Source of the DNA: Cacajao melanocephalus
Taxonomy: Eukaryota > Chordata > Mammalia > Primates > Pitheciidae
Direction of reading: 5' to 3'
Assembly: GCA_963573385.1 (NCBI GenBank)
Contig: CAUYLG010063081.1
Coordinates: 1 to 64,000, forward strand
Length of the DNA: 64,000 bases
The position numbers and the translations under genes are program-made. Under the pieces are notes generated by a model. It was given only the letters and a program-made list of their open reading frames with translations. It did not search any database and had not been told where the DNA came from. The number at the start of each line of letters is the position of its first letter. The stretch's first letter is position 1. This document shows positions 1 through 19,112 of this stretch, piece after piece.

Positions 1-1209
<1,209 letters not shown>

Positions 1210-1375
1210 ACAAATAGTAAATAATAATAATTAAAGTCTTCTGGAAAAGAAACTGGTTGCTGGGATAGACATAAAACTTCCTTTCACTGTATTTCTTTGT
1301 GTGCTCTCTGCAATTCGTGCCTTGAATATCACTAGTTAAAATAATCGAATCAATGGACCTTGAATAATAATAATC

Positions 1376-2259
<884 letters not shown>

Positions 2260-2421
2260 AAAATGAAGGTCCCATAAGGTTCTCTACTGTCACTGGTCTT
2301 TTTTCCAAAAGCTTTTTCAATCCTTAGTAGAAGGAATTTAAATTACTATAATACATTTCTCTTAAATTCTAAAATAAGTTGGTAATCTTCCAGTTCTGGC
2401 ATTTATATGGGTATATATGAT

Positions 2422-2718
2422 CTTTTTTGTTTTTTTTTTTTTTTTAGACAGAGTCTCTGTCGACCAGGCAGAGTGCAGTGGCACAATCTAGGCTCACTGC
2501 AACCTTTACCCCTGGGTTCAAGCAATTCTCCTACCTCACCTTCCTGAGTAGCTGGAATTACTGGCGTACACCACCATGCCTGGGTAATTTTTGTATTTTT
2601 AGTAGAGACGGGGTTTCATCACGTTGGTCAGGCTGATCTCCAACTCCTGACCTTGTGATCTGCCCCCCTTGGCCTCCTAAAGTGTTGGGATTACAGGCAT
2701 GAGTCACCATGCCTGGCC
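2422..2718 (-). mobile_element. Alu, full length
   Basis: T-rich tail, both arms, ends CCTGGCC. Confidence 0.9.
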
Positions 2719-2807
2719 TCATATAATCTTACATACCAGCTTCATTCTACTTGAACCTCAAATGAGAAAACCATTTATTTGTGAAGAAACAGTTATTGAA
2801 GTGTTAG

Positions 2808-3247
<440 letters not shown>

Positions 3248-3248
3248 A

Positions 3249-4090
<842 letters not shown>

Positions 4091-4104
4091 GAAAATATGC
4101 TTTG

Positions 4105-4243
4105 GGGCCGGGCGCAGTGGCTCACACCTGTAATCCCAGCAATTTGGGAGGCCAAGGCAGGTGGATCGTGAGGTCAGGAGTTCAAGACCAGCCTGGCCAA
4201 TATAGTGAAACCCTATCTCTTAAAAAAAAAAAAAAGAAAGAAA
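4105..4243 (+). mobile_element. Left-arm-only Alu with perfect target-site duplication
   Basis: One Alu left arm ending CTATCTCTT, then an A-rich tail. It is flanked by the 14-base direct repeat GAAAATATGCTTTG at 4091-4104 and 4244-4257. The duplication shows that the short form itself was inserted and was not produced by a later deletion. Confidence 0.9.
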
Positions 4244-4636
4244 GAAAATATGCTTTGCTTAATCCTCCAAAACAGTACATGGGTGTTGGGAAGTGGCCAT
4301 GGGTGCTTGTCTCCCTGCCCCAGAGGAAGGCTTAGAGTGCTAAGGAGGAAAGAACATCAAAACAGGAGTCCACAGACCTGGGTTCCAGTGTCAATGCCAA
4401 CACTAACCTGCAAGCGACGTCTGGCAAACCACCTGTCTTCTGCAGGCTTTTATTTTCCTGTCAAATGAGGAGGTGGGATTTGATGATCTCTCTGATGGCT
4501 TAGTGTTAGTCCCTGGAATCTTGAGAGAGGAATGGACTCTTAGATCCTGCTCACTGAGATTGGTGTCAGCTACTGCTGAGGGGTGTTGGAGGGGGAACAC
4601 AGGGAAAGGTGATTTTTGGAGAGAGATGAGAGGTAG

Positions 4637-4993
<357 letters not shown>

Positions 4994-5039
4994 TAATGAT
5001 TTCATTATAGAGAGGTGAGTTTTTAAAAAGGGGTTTACG

Positions 5040-5739
<700 letters not shown>

Positions 5740-5904
5740 TCCGCCCGTCCCGCTCCCGCAGCCAGCGGAGGCCCTAGTCTCCCGCTCCAACTATTCCAAC
5801 CATCCAGGGAAGGGTGGGGCGTTTAGCTCTTGGGTCCCCCTCCGCCGCCCCCCTCGTCGGTCTCCCCTTCTGCCCCGGTCCCTCCCTTTCTGGGGTGGGG
5901 CCAG

Positions 5905-5909
5905 CCAAT
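5905..5909 (+). promoter_or_regulatory. CCAAT box
   Basis: CCAAT in the context CCAGCCAATAAGC, about 220 bases upstream of the CAVIN1 start codon. Typical of NF-Y sites in TATA-less promoters; not tested. Confidence 0.5.
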
Positions 5910-6128
5910 AAGCGGCCAGATTCCGGGGTTTGGCCGGAGAGCCGGGGAGCTCACCGATTCCCCGCCCAGCAGTTCTGGCCGCTGTCCCGGTGCGCACGGA
6001 CGTGGCTCGAGTTTCCTCTGCTCTCCGCTCTCGCCCGCTCGCTCTCCCCCTTCCGCTCCTCCTTCTCTTCGGGTCTCCCGCTCCAGCTCCAGCTCCACCC
6101 GGCCGGCCCCGCACGGCTCCGGGTAGCC

Positions 6129-6599
6129 ATGGAGGACGTCTCGCTCTATATCGTCGAGCGGCCGCTTCCCGGGTACCCCGACGCCGAGGCCCCGGAGCCT
6201 CCCCACGCTGGGGCGCAGGCGGCGGAGGAGCCGTCGGGGGCCGGCTCGGAAGAGCTGATTAAGTCGGACCAGGTGAACGGCGTGCTGGTGCTGAGTCTCC
6301 TGGACAAAATCATCGGCGCCGTAGACCAGATCCAGCTGACCCAAGCCCAGCTGGAGGAGCGGCAGGCGGAGATGGAGGGCGCCGTGCAGAGCATCCAGGG
6401 CGAGCTGAGCAAGCTGGGCAAGGCGCACGCCACCACGAGCAACACAGTGAGCAAGCTGCTGGAGAAGGTGCGCAAGGTCAGCGTCAACGTGAAGACCGTG
6501 CGCGGTAGCCTGGAGCGCCAGGCGGGGCAGATCAAGAAGCTGGAGGTCAACGAGGCCGAACTGCTGCGGCGCCGCAACTTTAAAGTCATGATCTACCAG
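6129..6599 (+). CDS. CAVIN1: Cavin-1 (PTRF), coding exon 1, residues 1-157
   Basis: Cavin-1 is a peripheral membrane coat protein. It trimerises and assembles with caveolin-1 to form caveolae at the plasma membrane; it was first described as a Pol I transcript release factor. This exon encodes the acidic N terminus and most of the conserved helical region HR1 (roughly residues 45-155). HR1 includes the leucine-rich coiled coil around residues 51-80 (GVLVLSLLDKII...) that drives oligomerisation. The ATG sits in TAGCCATGG, a good initiation context. The exon ends in phase 0 at ATCTACCAG|GTGAGC, and 157 codons here plus 233 in exon 2 give 390, the human length. Residues 4-5 are VS and 25-26 are PH; I recall PT and SS in human. 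Identification is secure. Confidence 0.97.
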
Positions 6600-7500
6600 G
6601 TGAGCCCACCGGGCTGACCGCGCCCAGAGCTCCCGCGCCCGGCCCGCGTCCCCGGCCTGGGATTTAGGTTGGGGAGACCTGCCCGTGGCGCGGTTGCCCT
6701 CCCAGCCTGGCCCGGGCGCCCGGGAGATCCACCCTCCTTCCGGCATGCGCCGCTGGGGTGGGGTTGGGCGGTGTGGGGTGGGGTGGAGGGAGTGGCGGAC
6801 TCCAGGGGCGCGTAGAGGGGCGCGCTCTGCACCCCGCACCTCCCCACCCAGATCCTCTCCGGTCTCAAACGTGTAGCAGAACTGAATTAGGGGGTGGACT
6901 CGAGGACGCTGCCCCTAGCAGACCGCTTCTTCCCTAATTGGCTCTGTTAAACGTCTTCCTCCTTGGGGGAAGTTTCTAGGAAAGTCAGGGGTCCCTGGCG
7001 ATCCTTGGGGTCCGCTGTAAGCGGACACGCTGCGGGGCCCGGGCCTGGGGCCCCCGCGCCTGCGGGCCTGATATAGCGGGTGATTCAGGACTCAGGCACG
7101 CACCCGCGGGGGCTGCGCCAAGCGTGGGACGCGACCGCCAACCTCCTCCCCCGACCCTGCGCCCCCGCGTCCCCTCATCCGCTTCGGCGGCCCAACCCCG
7201 TCCCCTCGCTGCGCTCTGCTCCTGGCCTCCAGGCACTTTCAGGCCCTTAAGGACACCCTCACCCGCGGCGCGCGGGCACCCTGGGCCTCCTGGAAGCGGG
7301 CGGGGCTAGGCGGGGAAGAGGGGGCGTTAGGACTGCAAGAGGGGCTGGTGGAGGGGGTGGACAGCCGGGGTCTGGCGGTCTGGGCGCAGTTTAGGCGCCG
7401 TGAATCACCCTGCATGCCTGCGGGGGCGGGGGCCGGGCGCAGCAGAGCAGCTGGCGGGGGCAGGCTGGCGCCCCCCGGCTGCTTTCTTTGCACCTCTCCC

Positions 7501-9283
7501 CATTCCTCCCGCTTGGATAAAAATGTAGCTTTTGGATCGTAACCCCTAATAAATCTGGGAGTCTCGGGTTTCTAAGCTGCTCCTCTCCACGCCGCCTCCT
7601 CAGTGCCATCGGGGATGAGATCTTGCGCTGGGCGGGAAGGGTTCCAGACTGTCTCCTCCCGGCCTCCCAAATGCCGGCTGATGCTCCTAACCCCAGGGAG
7701 GCGGGATGGTGTGGGGAACCCTGTTAGTCTACGCTCCCGTCTCCCCTTCCTCTCCCTGCAGAAGGGAATGGAAAGAAAGGGAAGGCTGGATTTCCCACAC
7801 CCTCCAAGTTAGAAGATCCCTCTCCTGGAGCGGTGGCTCCCTGACTGCTCTGGGGCCTGGTAAAGCCGAGTTCTGAGTGACCATCTGGGGTGAGGTGAGG
7901 GGGTCCCTGGCTTGTTCTCCCCAGGAGGAGTTGAGATAGATGCAGATCGGGACAAGTATTTGGGAAGAGCAGAGACAGAAAAGTGAGTCAGCCGGTAGCT
8001 ATCTGAGGTGGCAAGACAGGCAGAAATGGCGCTTGTCCCCCTCCCCACCCTTACCCACCAATGAGGAACTCCTCCCAGGAGGCGCATATATGTGGCTTTT
8101 TAAAAGCATTGCTTCCCCTACTTAAGCACTATTTGGATAGAAAACGTTTGTCCTGAGCTATTTCCACTTAGTCTAACTGCTCAGAGGAAGCAGGATGAGA
8201 GGGGGGCTTTTGACAGTTTTTTAAAGAGACCTGCTTAGTACTGGAGACATAGAGAAGAGGGGAACAAGACAGGGGTCTGGGACAGCAAGTCAGCTCTGTA
8301 TTTCCTCCAGAGGCTGGTGTGGCCAAGGGTCACCATGAAGAGCCAGAGGTGTGACCCTTCTCACTCTAACTGTCCCAGACCATAAAACCTGGGAATGTTC
8401 TTGGTCTCGAGGTAAACTTCTGTATGCCAAAGATGGAGATTCTGAGAGAAGAAGGAAAGGTATGGAGGGAGAAAGACTTCTCTGCAGAGGCCAGTGGCAT
8501 CTCTCTGTTATGCCCTCTCTAGCAATCTGCAGGGATGTGTCTGTATTTTGGGGGTGGGAGGGAATGAGTTCTAATCACAGGTGGCTTCAAATGCATCTGC
8601 ACTAAACCAAGGCCAGTGGGAGACAGAGTTACGAGTAGCTCAAATGGAGTCCCCAGACTCACAGGGGGAATAACTAAGAGCTAAAGTGGTCCCAACCTAG
8701 GGAGGAATTCAGAGGTAAGGAAAAGATTCCAGCAAATGGGGTGGGGCTTGGGAATGCAGAACCACCTTGAGCTGCAGAGCAGATGTTCCAGGTGGGGACG
8801 ATAGAGTGGGGATCCAGCTGCTGGAGGAAAGCAGAGGCTGCTCCTGCTCCTCCCCGAAGTCTGCAGGCCTGAGAAGAGAAGGAGGTAAAAATAGCTCTGT
8901 GCCTTGGCAGGCCTATTAGGGAAGATTGGGGGCAGCAGCATTTATGGTAAAGTCCGGCTGAAGGGGGAGGATGATTGCGTGGCCAGGCAAAGAGACAGAG
9001 ATTTGGAGAAAGGCTCCTGGGATGGTGTGAGTTCTCTGGAGGGGCCGTGGGGCGGGGATGCTATATTCCCCACTGCCAGGGTGGGAGGTGATGATGTGGC
9101 AGTGGGAGTGGGGCAGAGGAGAACACCAAGGGATGGGAGGGCCCCAGTTGTGGGATCAAGATATCTGGCCTTCTACACCCTATTCCTGGGAAGGAAAGGA
9201 GGGAATCCCTTGTGTGGCCCCACCCCAGATTCAGGGAACTTCTAGACTTAATGATTTCACAGCTGTGAAAGTTTGCATTTGAC
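7501..9283. other. Repeat-poor 5' part of the CAVIN1 intron
   Basis: About 1.8 kb with no Alu. It contains the A/T-rich GTAAAAATAG at ~8885, close to a MEF2 site, but nothing strong enough to call an element. Low repeat density next to a promoter fits regulatory constraint but does not prove it. Confidence 0.4.
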
Positions 9284-9289
9284 CACGTG

Positions 9290-9322
<33 letters not shown>

Positions 9323-9323
9323 A
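9284..9323. repeat. Alternating purine/pyrimidine tract, (CG)n(CA)n
   Basis: Forty bases of perfect pyrimidine-purine alternation. It starts CACGTGCACG, runs through CGCGCGC and continues as (CA)n. CG plus CA alternation is the classic Z-DNA-prone composition. Confidence 0.9.
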
Positions 9324-9523
9324 AGAAATTCAGCACCTCCCACCCCAAGATATCACAGCCCTCATCTTAAACTCACTTCTGAGTCATTACTGCCCTTCTC
9401 TGGCATTTCCTTCCCCGTCTCCCAAACAAAACCTAGCAGTTTGGCATCGCATCCTATCAGGCGACACTTAGCTAGCAACAGCTAGTAAATGAGGGAAGTG
9501 AATTCTACTAGTTACAGGAGTTA

Positions 9524-9901
<378 letters not shown>

Positions 9902-9961
9902 CTATGCAGATGGGTGGAGCTATGATCATTAAAGAGCCAATTCTTCCAGGAAGCAATTGGT

Positions 9962-10273
9962 TTTGGGGGGGTTTTTGTTTTGTTTTTCAGACAGGGTCTC
10001 ACTCTGTTGCCCAAGCTATAGTGCAGTGGCATAATCATAGCTTACTGCAGCCTTGAACTCCTGGGCTCAAGTGATCCTCCTTCAGCCTCTCAAGTAGCTA
10101 GGACTACAGGTGCCCACCACCGTGCCCAGTAAATTTTTTTTTTAAATCTTTTATAGAGTCTGGGGTCTCACTTTGTTGCCTAGGCTGATCTCAAACTCCT
10201 GGGTTCAAACGGTTCTCCTGCCAGGGCCTCCCAAAGTGCTGGGACTACAGGCATGTGATACCACTTGCAGCCA
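9962..10273 (-). mobile_element. Alu, old (J-like)
   Basis: Diverged both-arm copy with a GTTTTG-rich tail. Confidence 0.85.
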
Positions 10274-10285
10274 GTTTATTTTTTA

Positions 10286-10609
<324 letters not shown>

Positions 10610-10672
10610 CTAATCTTTCCCCTCTTCTCACTACTGCACTTTACTAGTCTTAAAAAAAAAAAAAAAAAAAAA

Positions 10673-11118
10673 GGGCTTTATTTTTAATTATTATGGATAC
10701 ATAATAGTTGTACATATTTTTGGAGTACATGTGATATTTTGAGACAAGCATGCAACATATAATGATCAAATCAGGGTAATTGGAGTATCTGTCATATCAA
10801 GCATGTATCATTTCCTTGTGTTAGGAACATCCCAATTCCACTCCTTTAGTTATTTTGAAATATGCAATAATTTCTGTTAACTATGGGTGATAACCCTATT
10901 GTGCTATTGAACACTGGATTTTTTTTTTTTTTTTTAAGAGACGGGCTTTCACCATGTTGGCCAGGCTGGTCTCGAACTCCTGACCTCGTGATCCACCCAC
11001 CTCGGCCTCTCAAAGTGCTGGGATTACAGGCATGAGCCACCGCGCCCGGCCCTAAACACTGGATCTTATTGCTTCTATCTAACTGTATTTTTGTGCCCAT
11101 TAACCATCTCCTCTAGAC
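10673..11118. mobile_element. L1 fragment, interrupted
   Basis: L1-type sequence (ATACATAATAGTTGTACATA..., later CTATCTAACTGTATTTTTGT) in two pieces, 10673-10919 and 11055-11118, split by the left-arm Alu. It follows a 22-base A run at 10651-10672. Non-coding relic. Confidence 0.7.
10920..11052 (-). mobile_element. Left-arm-only Alu inside L1
   Basis: A T tail then one left arm ending CGCGCCCGGCC. Target-site duplication AACACTGGAT at 10910-10919 and 11055-11064. The L1 reads continuously when the element is removed. Confidence 0.9.
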
Positions 11119-11430
11119 AAAAATTTGGAGAGGAGATCTCTTTTAGATCCAGAAAGTGGGGGATAAAATGGAAATACAGTGATGCATTGCTTAATGACTG
11201 GGATGTGTTCAGAGAAATGCAGTGTTCGGCTATTTCCTCATGTGTGAACATCATAAATTTACCCAAACCTAAATAGTATAGCCTACTATACACCTAGGCT
11301 ATATGATATAGCCCATTGCTCCTAGGCTACAAACTTATACAGCATGTTAATTACTAAACACTATAGGCAACTGTAACACAACGGTAAGTATTTGTGTATC
11401 AAAATGCGTCTAAACATAGAAAAGGTGCAA

Positions 11431-12003
<573 letters not shown>

Positions 12004-12071
12004 AACCAGTAACACAGTCATTTATTATCAATATCAAGTATTACCTACTATACATAATTGTATGGTCGAGA

Positions 12072-12423
<352 letters not shown>

Positions 12424-12509
12424 TAAACATTTGAGTAATTAGTTTTGCTAACACATTATGACGGCTACAATGTCATTAGGGGATAGATGTTTTTCATCTC
12501 CATTACAAT

Positions 12510-12786
12510 TTTTTTTTTTTTAAGAGACATATTCTCGCTCTGTTGCCCAGGCTGGAGTGCAGTGGTACAATCTTGGCTCACTGCAACTCCTCCAGCGCCC
12601 AGGTTCTGAGTAGCTGAGATTTACAGTTGTGCACCACCATGCCTGGCTAATATTTTTATATTTTTAGTAGAGACAGGGTTTCACCATGTTGGCCAGGCTG
12701 GTCTTGAACTCCTGGCCTTAAGCAATCTGCCCGCCTTGGCCTCCCAAAGTGCTGAGATTACAGACATTAGCCACCAAGACCGGCCT
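12510..12786 (-). mobile_element. Alu, full length
   Basis: Both arms with a small right-arm deletion. Perfect duplication CTCCATTACAAT flanks it. Confidence 0.9.
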
Positions 12787-12858
12787 CCATTACAATCTTA
12801 TGGGACCATGGTTGTGTATGTCGTCCATTGACTGAAATGTTGTTACGCAGCTCATGCC

Positions 12859-13326
12859 TATAAATGTGTTCTGGAGCAGTTTTGAGGAAGCAAAGCCAGT
12901 GACCTACATATGGACCAGCAGCAAAGACTCATCAGACCTGCTCTAAGTGCTTGGGGATAAGGACCAGGAAGCATTTAAGGGATTAGGTGTCTCATGGGCA
13001 TTAAAGGGGAGGGCACCAGGGCTGGAATGAGAGCCTAATGGCTTCCCCTCCCCAGATCCTAACCCAACCTATACCTCTTTCCTGGATTCAAGGCAAATCA
13101 GGGCTACCTTGCTCCAGAAGAACCCCAAACCTTTGTCTAAAAATATTCTCAACCCAACGCTCTAAAACCCAGCGGCCATGGAGAGTATGCATACTGCACC
13201 CTTCCTCCCAAACTGAGTTTGGGTTGTTTTTCCTGGTCACTGGGTCCAAAGCAGGGAAGTATTTTTAGGGGTATTCCCAGGATGAAAGGAAATCATACTA
13301 TCCCTGGGCTCCTCCCTCCCTCTCTG
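12859..13326. other. Unique intronic sequence
   Basis: No recognisable repeat and no exon-like signal. Confidence 0.4.
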
Positions 13327-13494
13327 TTTTTTTTGGAGGTAGGGTTTTAGCTCTGTGGCCCAGGCTGAAGTGGTGCTATCATAGGTCACTGCAGCCTCAG
13401 ACTCCTAGGCTCAAGCAGTCCTCGCATCTCAACCTCTAAGTAGTAGCTGGTAGTACTATAGGCACAAGCCACCATGCCCACATAATCTTTAAAT
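13327..13494 (-). mobile_element. Alu right-arm monomer, old
   Basis: One diverged right arm in reverse orientation. Confidence 0.7.
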
Positions 13495-13503
13495 GTTTTT
13501 CTT

Positions 13504-13635
13504 GGCTGCGCGTGGTTGCTCATGCCTGTGATCTCAGCACTTTTGGAAGCCGAGATGGGTGGATCACCTGAGTTCAGGAGTTTGAGACCAGCCTGATCAA
13601 CATGAAGAAACCCCGTCTCTAAAAAAAAAAAAGAA
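13504..13635 (+). mobile_element. Left-arm-only Alu
   Basis: One left arm ending CCCCGTCTCT then a pure A tail. Duplication GTTTTTCTT at 13495-13503 and 13636-13644. Confidence 0.85.
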
Positions 13636-13648
13636 GTTTTTCTTTCTT

Positions 13649-13944
<296 letters not shown>

Positions 13945-14154
13945 TGCCTTTTTATTTTTACTTTTCATATTGTAAAGGTCAAAGTCAAAAGCATGAGGAG
14001 ACAACAAAGAGTGGGCAACTGATAGCGAGAGGGAGGGGATTTATTGCTAAGCAACTAACCTCAGAAATAGGAGTGGCCTGGGCCTTTTTTTTTTTTTTTT
14101 GGAACTATACCATTGTGAACATTTCATCATGTTTCGTCATTCTGTCATTATACA

Positions 14155-14473
14155 TTTTTTTCTTTTCTTTTTTTTCCTTTGTTTTGTTTTGTTTCTCTGA
14201 GACAGGGTCTCGCTCTGTTGCCCAGGCTGGAGTACAGTGGCAGCGATCATGGCTCCCTGCAGTCCCAGCCCTCTGGGTTCAAGCATTCCTCCTGCCTTGG
14301 GCCCCCAAGTAACTAGGACCACAGACATGCACCACCGTACCCAGCTAATTTTTGTATTTTTTGGTGGAGATGGGGTTTCTCCACGTTGTCCAGGGTCTCC
14401 TGGGCTCAAGCAATCCGTCTGTCTTGGCCTCCCAAAGTGCTGGGATTACAGGGATGATCCACCACGCCTGGCC
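14155..14473 (-). mobile_element. Alu, old
   Basis: Both arms; long mixed T/CTTTT/GTTTT tail and an internal loss in the left arm. Confidence 0.85.
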
Positions 14474-14494
14474 TCATTTTATAGTTTTTGAGCT

Positions 14495-14625
14495 AGAAGA
14501 CACTTTACAAATAATCAACTTCATCTCCTTCGTTTTGTGGTTTAGGAAGCTGAGGCCCAGAGAGGAGAAGTCACTAGCCTATTGTCACTTAAGTGATTGG
14601 GAGTCAAACTGGAGCCAGAACCCAG
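14495..14625. mobile_element. MIR fragment
   Basis: Contains GGAAGCTGAGGCCCAGAGAG and a following AGTCACTAGCCTATTGTCAC, the typical MIR core order. Confidence 0.5.
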
Positions 14626-15287
14626 GTATACCCTTCCGCTACACTCACTGCTCCCCACCCCCTCCTTCCATTCTGGGCTCTGCAGCAGAAAGCTGGGTGA
14701 TGACTAGCCCTGACTGACCTAGGGCTCGCTGTGGCTCCGCCACTTGCTGAGGGAGTTCATTGCACAGTCCTGGCACTGGCGCTGCTTTGCGAGTGTATGC
14801 GGGTATGTGTGCAGCGATGGCTATGAGTAGCCAGCATTGGTGGCCATTAGCTGCTTAGGCTCATGAGTGCTGAAGTAGAGGCAATGTGGTCACCTGGCCT
14901 GATGACAGTGGGAGGGGAGGGGTGCAAGGGAGGAGTGGAACTCCTGGCCAGCCATGGTGTCCCCTGGCATGGACTCCACACCTGCCTTGGAAAGAGACAA
15001 GTTGGTTCCCTTTCTCTTCAGCCTCTCTGCCACTCCTACCTCCTCCTTGTACCCTGCAGGCCAGGTTGGGACCTGCTGCTTTGTTTTTTTGAGACTACAG
15101 GCTTTAATGAATACTGCTATTGCCTGAGTCTAGTACTGCCCCTAAGTGTCCCTCTCTCCTGGCTTCTGATCACTCAAAGCAAGAAGCCTGTTGTCTTTGG
15201 CAACTCAGCACCTCAGGAGAGAGAGATGGGGGCTGCTGCAGGGGTCCCTGGGACATAGCTCACCTGTCATAAAAATAGCTTGGTTTT
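14626..15287. other. Unique intronic sequence
   Basis: About 660 bases without recognised repeats. I see no supported exon. Confidence 0.4.
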
Positions 15288-15423
15288 GCCAGGCACAGTA
15301 ATGTGTTCTGTACTCAATAGGTTGAGTCCCAGCTACTCGATAAGTTGAGGCAGGAGGATCGCTTGAGACTAGGAGTTTGAGACCAGGTTGAGCAGCAGAG
15401 AGAGACCCTATCTTAAAAAAAAA
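15288..15423 (+). mobile_element. Alu monomer, old
   Basis: Short, strongly diverged Alu-like element with an A tail. Confidence 0.65.
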
Positions 15424-15476
15424 TTGAGCTTGGTTTTAGATCCTGATTTCCCTGTGCATCTTAGTGTATGATATCT

Positions 15477-15608
15477 TTTTTTTTTTTTTTATTAAGATGG
15501 GGTTTCACCATATTGGTCAGGCTGGTCTTGAACTCCCAACCTCAGGTGATCTGCCCGCCTTGGCCTCCAAAGTGCTTGGATTACAGGCCTGAGCCACCAC
15601 GCCCGGCC
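15477..15608 (-). mobile_element. Left-arm-only Alu, CCAAGCACTTTGGAGG variant
   Basis: One left arm with a perfect 14-base duplication AGTGTATGATATCT at 15463-15476 and 15609-15622. On this strand it reads CCTCCAAAGTGCTTGG where ordinary Alus read CCTCCCAAAGTGCTGGG. Confidence 0.92.
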
Positions 15609-15778
15609 AGTGTATGATATCTTAAGTGGTAGGGGGAGGGAGGGGTGGCAAGGGAGACAGAAGGTGGGGACGTGGCTAAAGAAAAATTGCCAGGATATCC
15701 CTCTTCCCTGCCTATCCCTCTCCTCATCTGGAGTAGCACCCTGTGTCCACCCTGCCCCAATGGAGAATGAACAGATTA

Positions 15779-16078
15779 AGCTGGATGCACTGGCTCACGC
15801 CTGTAATCCCAGCACTTTGGGAGGCTGAGGTGGGTGGACCACTTGAAGTCAGGAGTTCAAGACCAGCCTGGCCAACATGGCAAAACTCCATCTCTACCAA
15901 AAATACAAGAAAATATTAGCCAGGCATGGTGGCACACACCTGTAATCCCAGCTTCTTGGGAGGCTGAGGCAGGAGAATCACTTGAACGCAAGAGGCAGAG
16001 GTTATAGTCAGCCGAGATCATACCACTGCACCCCACAATCTCGGTGACAGAGCGAGACTCCATCTAAAAAAAAAAAAA
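15779..16078 (+). mobile_element. Alu, full length
   Basis: Both arms, 12-base A tail. Confidence 0.9.
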
Positions 16079-16084
16079 CCAACA

Positions 16085-16459
<375 letters not shown>

Positions 16460-16693
16460 TCATCTGAGCCTCCCTAGTTGTAATGCAACAACTGACCCGT
16501 TAGAAAACTCCCTCTCTACCCTTTGCAGCCTCCATAGTCTTCCTATCATTATGGCTGGGGAAGGGCTGAGGTAGAAGCCCAAGAATGGGACTGGGGAATA
16601 TTGTGGAGGGAGGAAGGGAGGGGTTCAATTGAAGCTGTGTTTATTAATTAATGGGCTTCAGTTTGCCCCACTCCATTTGGCCCCAGGGCCCTC

Positions 16694-17002
<309 letters not shown>

Positions 17003-17042
17003 CCCAGGGCCCTCTTGATGAAGCATTTAAAATGAGTTTCTA

Positions 17043-17572
<530 letters not shown>

Positions 17573-17711
17573 TGGTTTATTTCCATCCTAATACATTGTG
17601 TTCCCTTCCCTACTCATCAGCCCCTACTCTGCATGCCACCAAGGCCCTTATTTTCTCAATTCCTTCCACATCCACTCCAAACCCCATTTAAACCCCTTTT
17701 CCTCATCTTAG

Positions 17712-17918
17712 CCCAAGAAGAAGCCGAATGCACCCTCTGACCTGGCCACACCCAAGATCGTGCCTTTTGACCTGCCTGGGACTGAGCCCTTTGACTTGAA
17801 GCCTGAGACAGTGCCTGAGCTCCTACCCTTTGACCAGACGCCTAGGGCACTGCCCTATTACCCAGAGCCTGGGCCCCAGCCGACCCCAGAGGAGCCGACA
17901 GCCAGTGGGAGTGTTTAG
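17712..17918 (+). CDS. Candidate alternative last coding exon of CAVIN1
   Basis: The intron contains a good acceptor (CCCCTTTTCCTCATCTTAG, cleaved after 17711). If exon 1 (phase 0) is joined here, the frame stays open for 68 codons to TAG at 17916-17918, predicting a 225-residue protein. The new tail starts PKKKPNAPSD and is proline- and acid-rich with a degenerate repeated PFD element (VPFDLPG, EPFDLKPE, LPFDQTPR) from in-frame 24-27-base DNA units. It would keep HR1 trimerisation but lose HR2 and the basic region encoded by exon 2. Poly(A) signals follow at 20142 and 20192. I do not know whether this isoform is annotated anywhere. It could also be a chance frame, so transcript evidence is needed. 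Confidence 0.45.
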   Translation, partial: PKKKPNAPSDLATPKIVPFDLPGTEPFDLKPETVPELLPFDQTPRALPYYPEPGPQPTPEEPTASGSV

Positions 17919-18582
17919 GGTCTCCTGGGTCCTGTTCTGTGGGCGTGGGGTATTTCTCCAGTCCACTGGCAGTCCACTGGCAGCCCACAGCCTGGTGGTG
18001 ATCACTGCCAGGAGGGCTGCCGTCCCCAGCCACTGCCCACTGTAGACGGGGGCCGAGTACTATGAGAACATTGGCGTTATGCAGAGTTCAGGCAAATGGG
18101 GTGTATGCAGTGGGGGTGGGAGGGGAGGGAAAGGGGCCCTCTCCACTTCTTAGTTTCTGTTTTTAATAGTAAATGCTCCCCTACACTTGAGCTTCACCCA
18201 AAGACTGCCCAGCATGAAGGTGCATGGCTTGGGTTCTGCCCTTCCCCCACCGTCTCCTCCTCAGGGACAGCCAGCTTGGCTCAAAGCCTCTCTGGAGAGG
18301 GCCGTTGTGAGGCCCAGGCCTGGGGTCTGTTCTGTGCCCTCTCCACCCACTCCCTGCAGCTGAGGAAAACATTTACACATGTTTTTTTTCCAGTTTCTTT
18401 TAGAAAATCCTTTGCAAACAGATCCCTTATGTTTGCCAGATCCTGCCTTGGGTGGGGTGCCCAAAAGCTGCCAACTCACAGAGGCTGGGAGGAGGTATTT
18501 TAGCAGGGCTAGCTCAGGTCCTCTGGCCTTCCTATAGCACAGTGTTTCTCAACTTAAATATATTATTTAAAAAATTTTTTTT

Positions 18583-18711
18583 CTTCTTTTTTTTTTTAAG
18601 ACGGGGTTTCACCATGTTGGTCAGGCTGGTCTTGAACTCCCGACCTCAGGTGATCTGCCTGCCTTGACCTCCAAAGTGCTTGGATTACTGGCGTGAGCCA
18701 CCGTGCCCAGC
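18583..18711 (-). mobile_element. Left-arm-only Alu, CCAAGCACTTTGGAGG variant
   Basis: One left arm inserted in the T tail of the next element; A/T-rich AAAAAATTTTTTT lies on both sides. Confidence 0.8.
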
Positions 18712-18843
18712 AAAAAAAATTTTTTTAGAGATGGGGTCTCACTATGTTGCCTAGGCTGGTCTCAAACTCCTGGGCTCAAGTGATCCTCCCGCCTCAGCCT
18801 CCCAAAGTGCTGGGATTATAGGTGTGAGCCACCTCACCCAGCC
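18712..18843 (-). mobile_element. Alu left-arm monomer, old
   Basis: J-like left arm (CTATGTTGCCTAGGCTGG), older than the element inserted in front of it. Confidence 0.75.
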
Positions 18844-18876
18844 AGTTTGTTGTTGTTATTATTGTTGTTCTCATAA

Positions 18877-19112
<236 letters not shown>

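Larger units (their letters stand above)
5740..7500 (+). promoter_or_regulatory. CAVIN1: CAVIN1 CpG-island promoter region
   Basis: This block is strongly GC- and CpG-rich, unlike its surroundings, and spans the upstream sequence, exon 1 and the start of the intron. There is no TATA box at a plausible distance from the start codon. The exact transcription start cannot be read from sequence; the 5' UTR probably begins within a few hundred bases of the ATG at 6129. Confidence 0.8.

Noticed and set aside
5823..6839. Long open frame antisense to CAVIN1 exon 1 (338 codons)
   Set aside because: It is the GC-rich shadow of a conserved coding exon, with no protein similarity I recognise and no promoter of its own.
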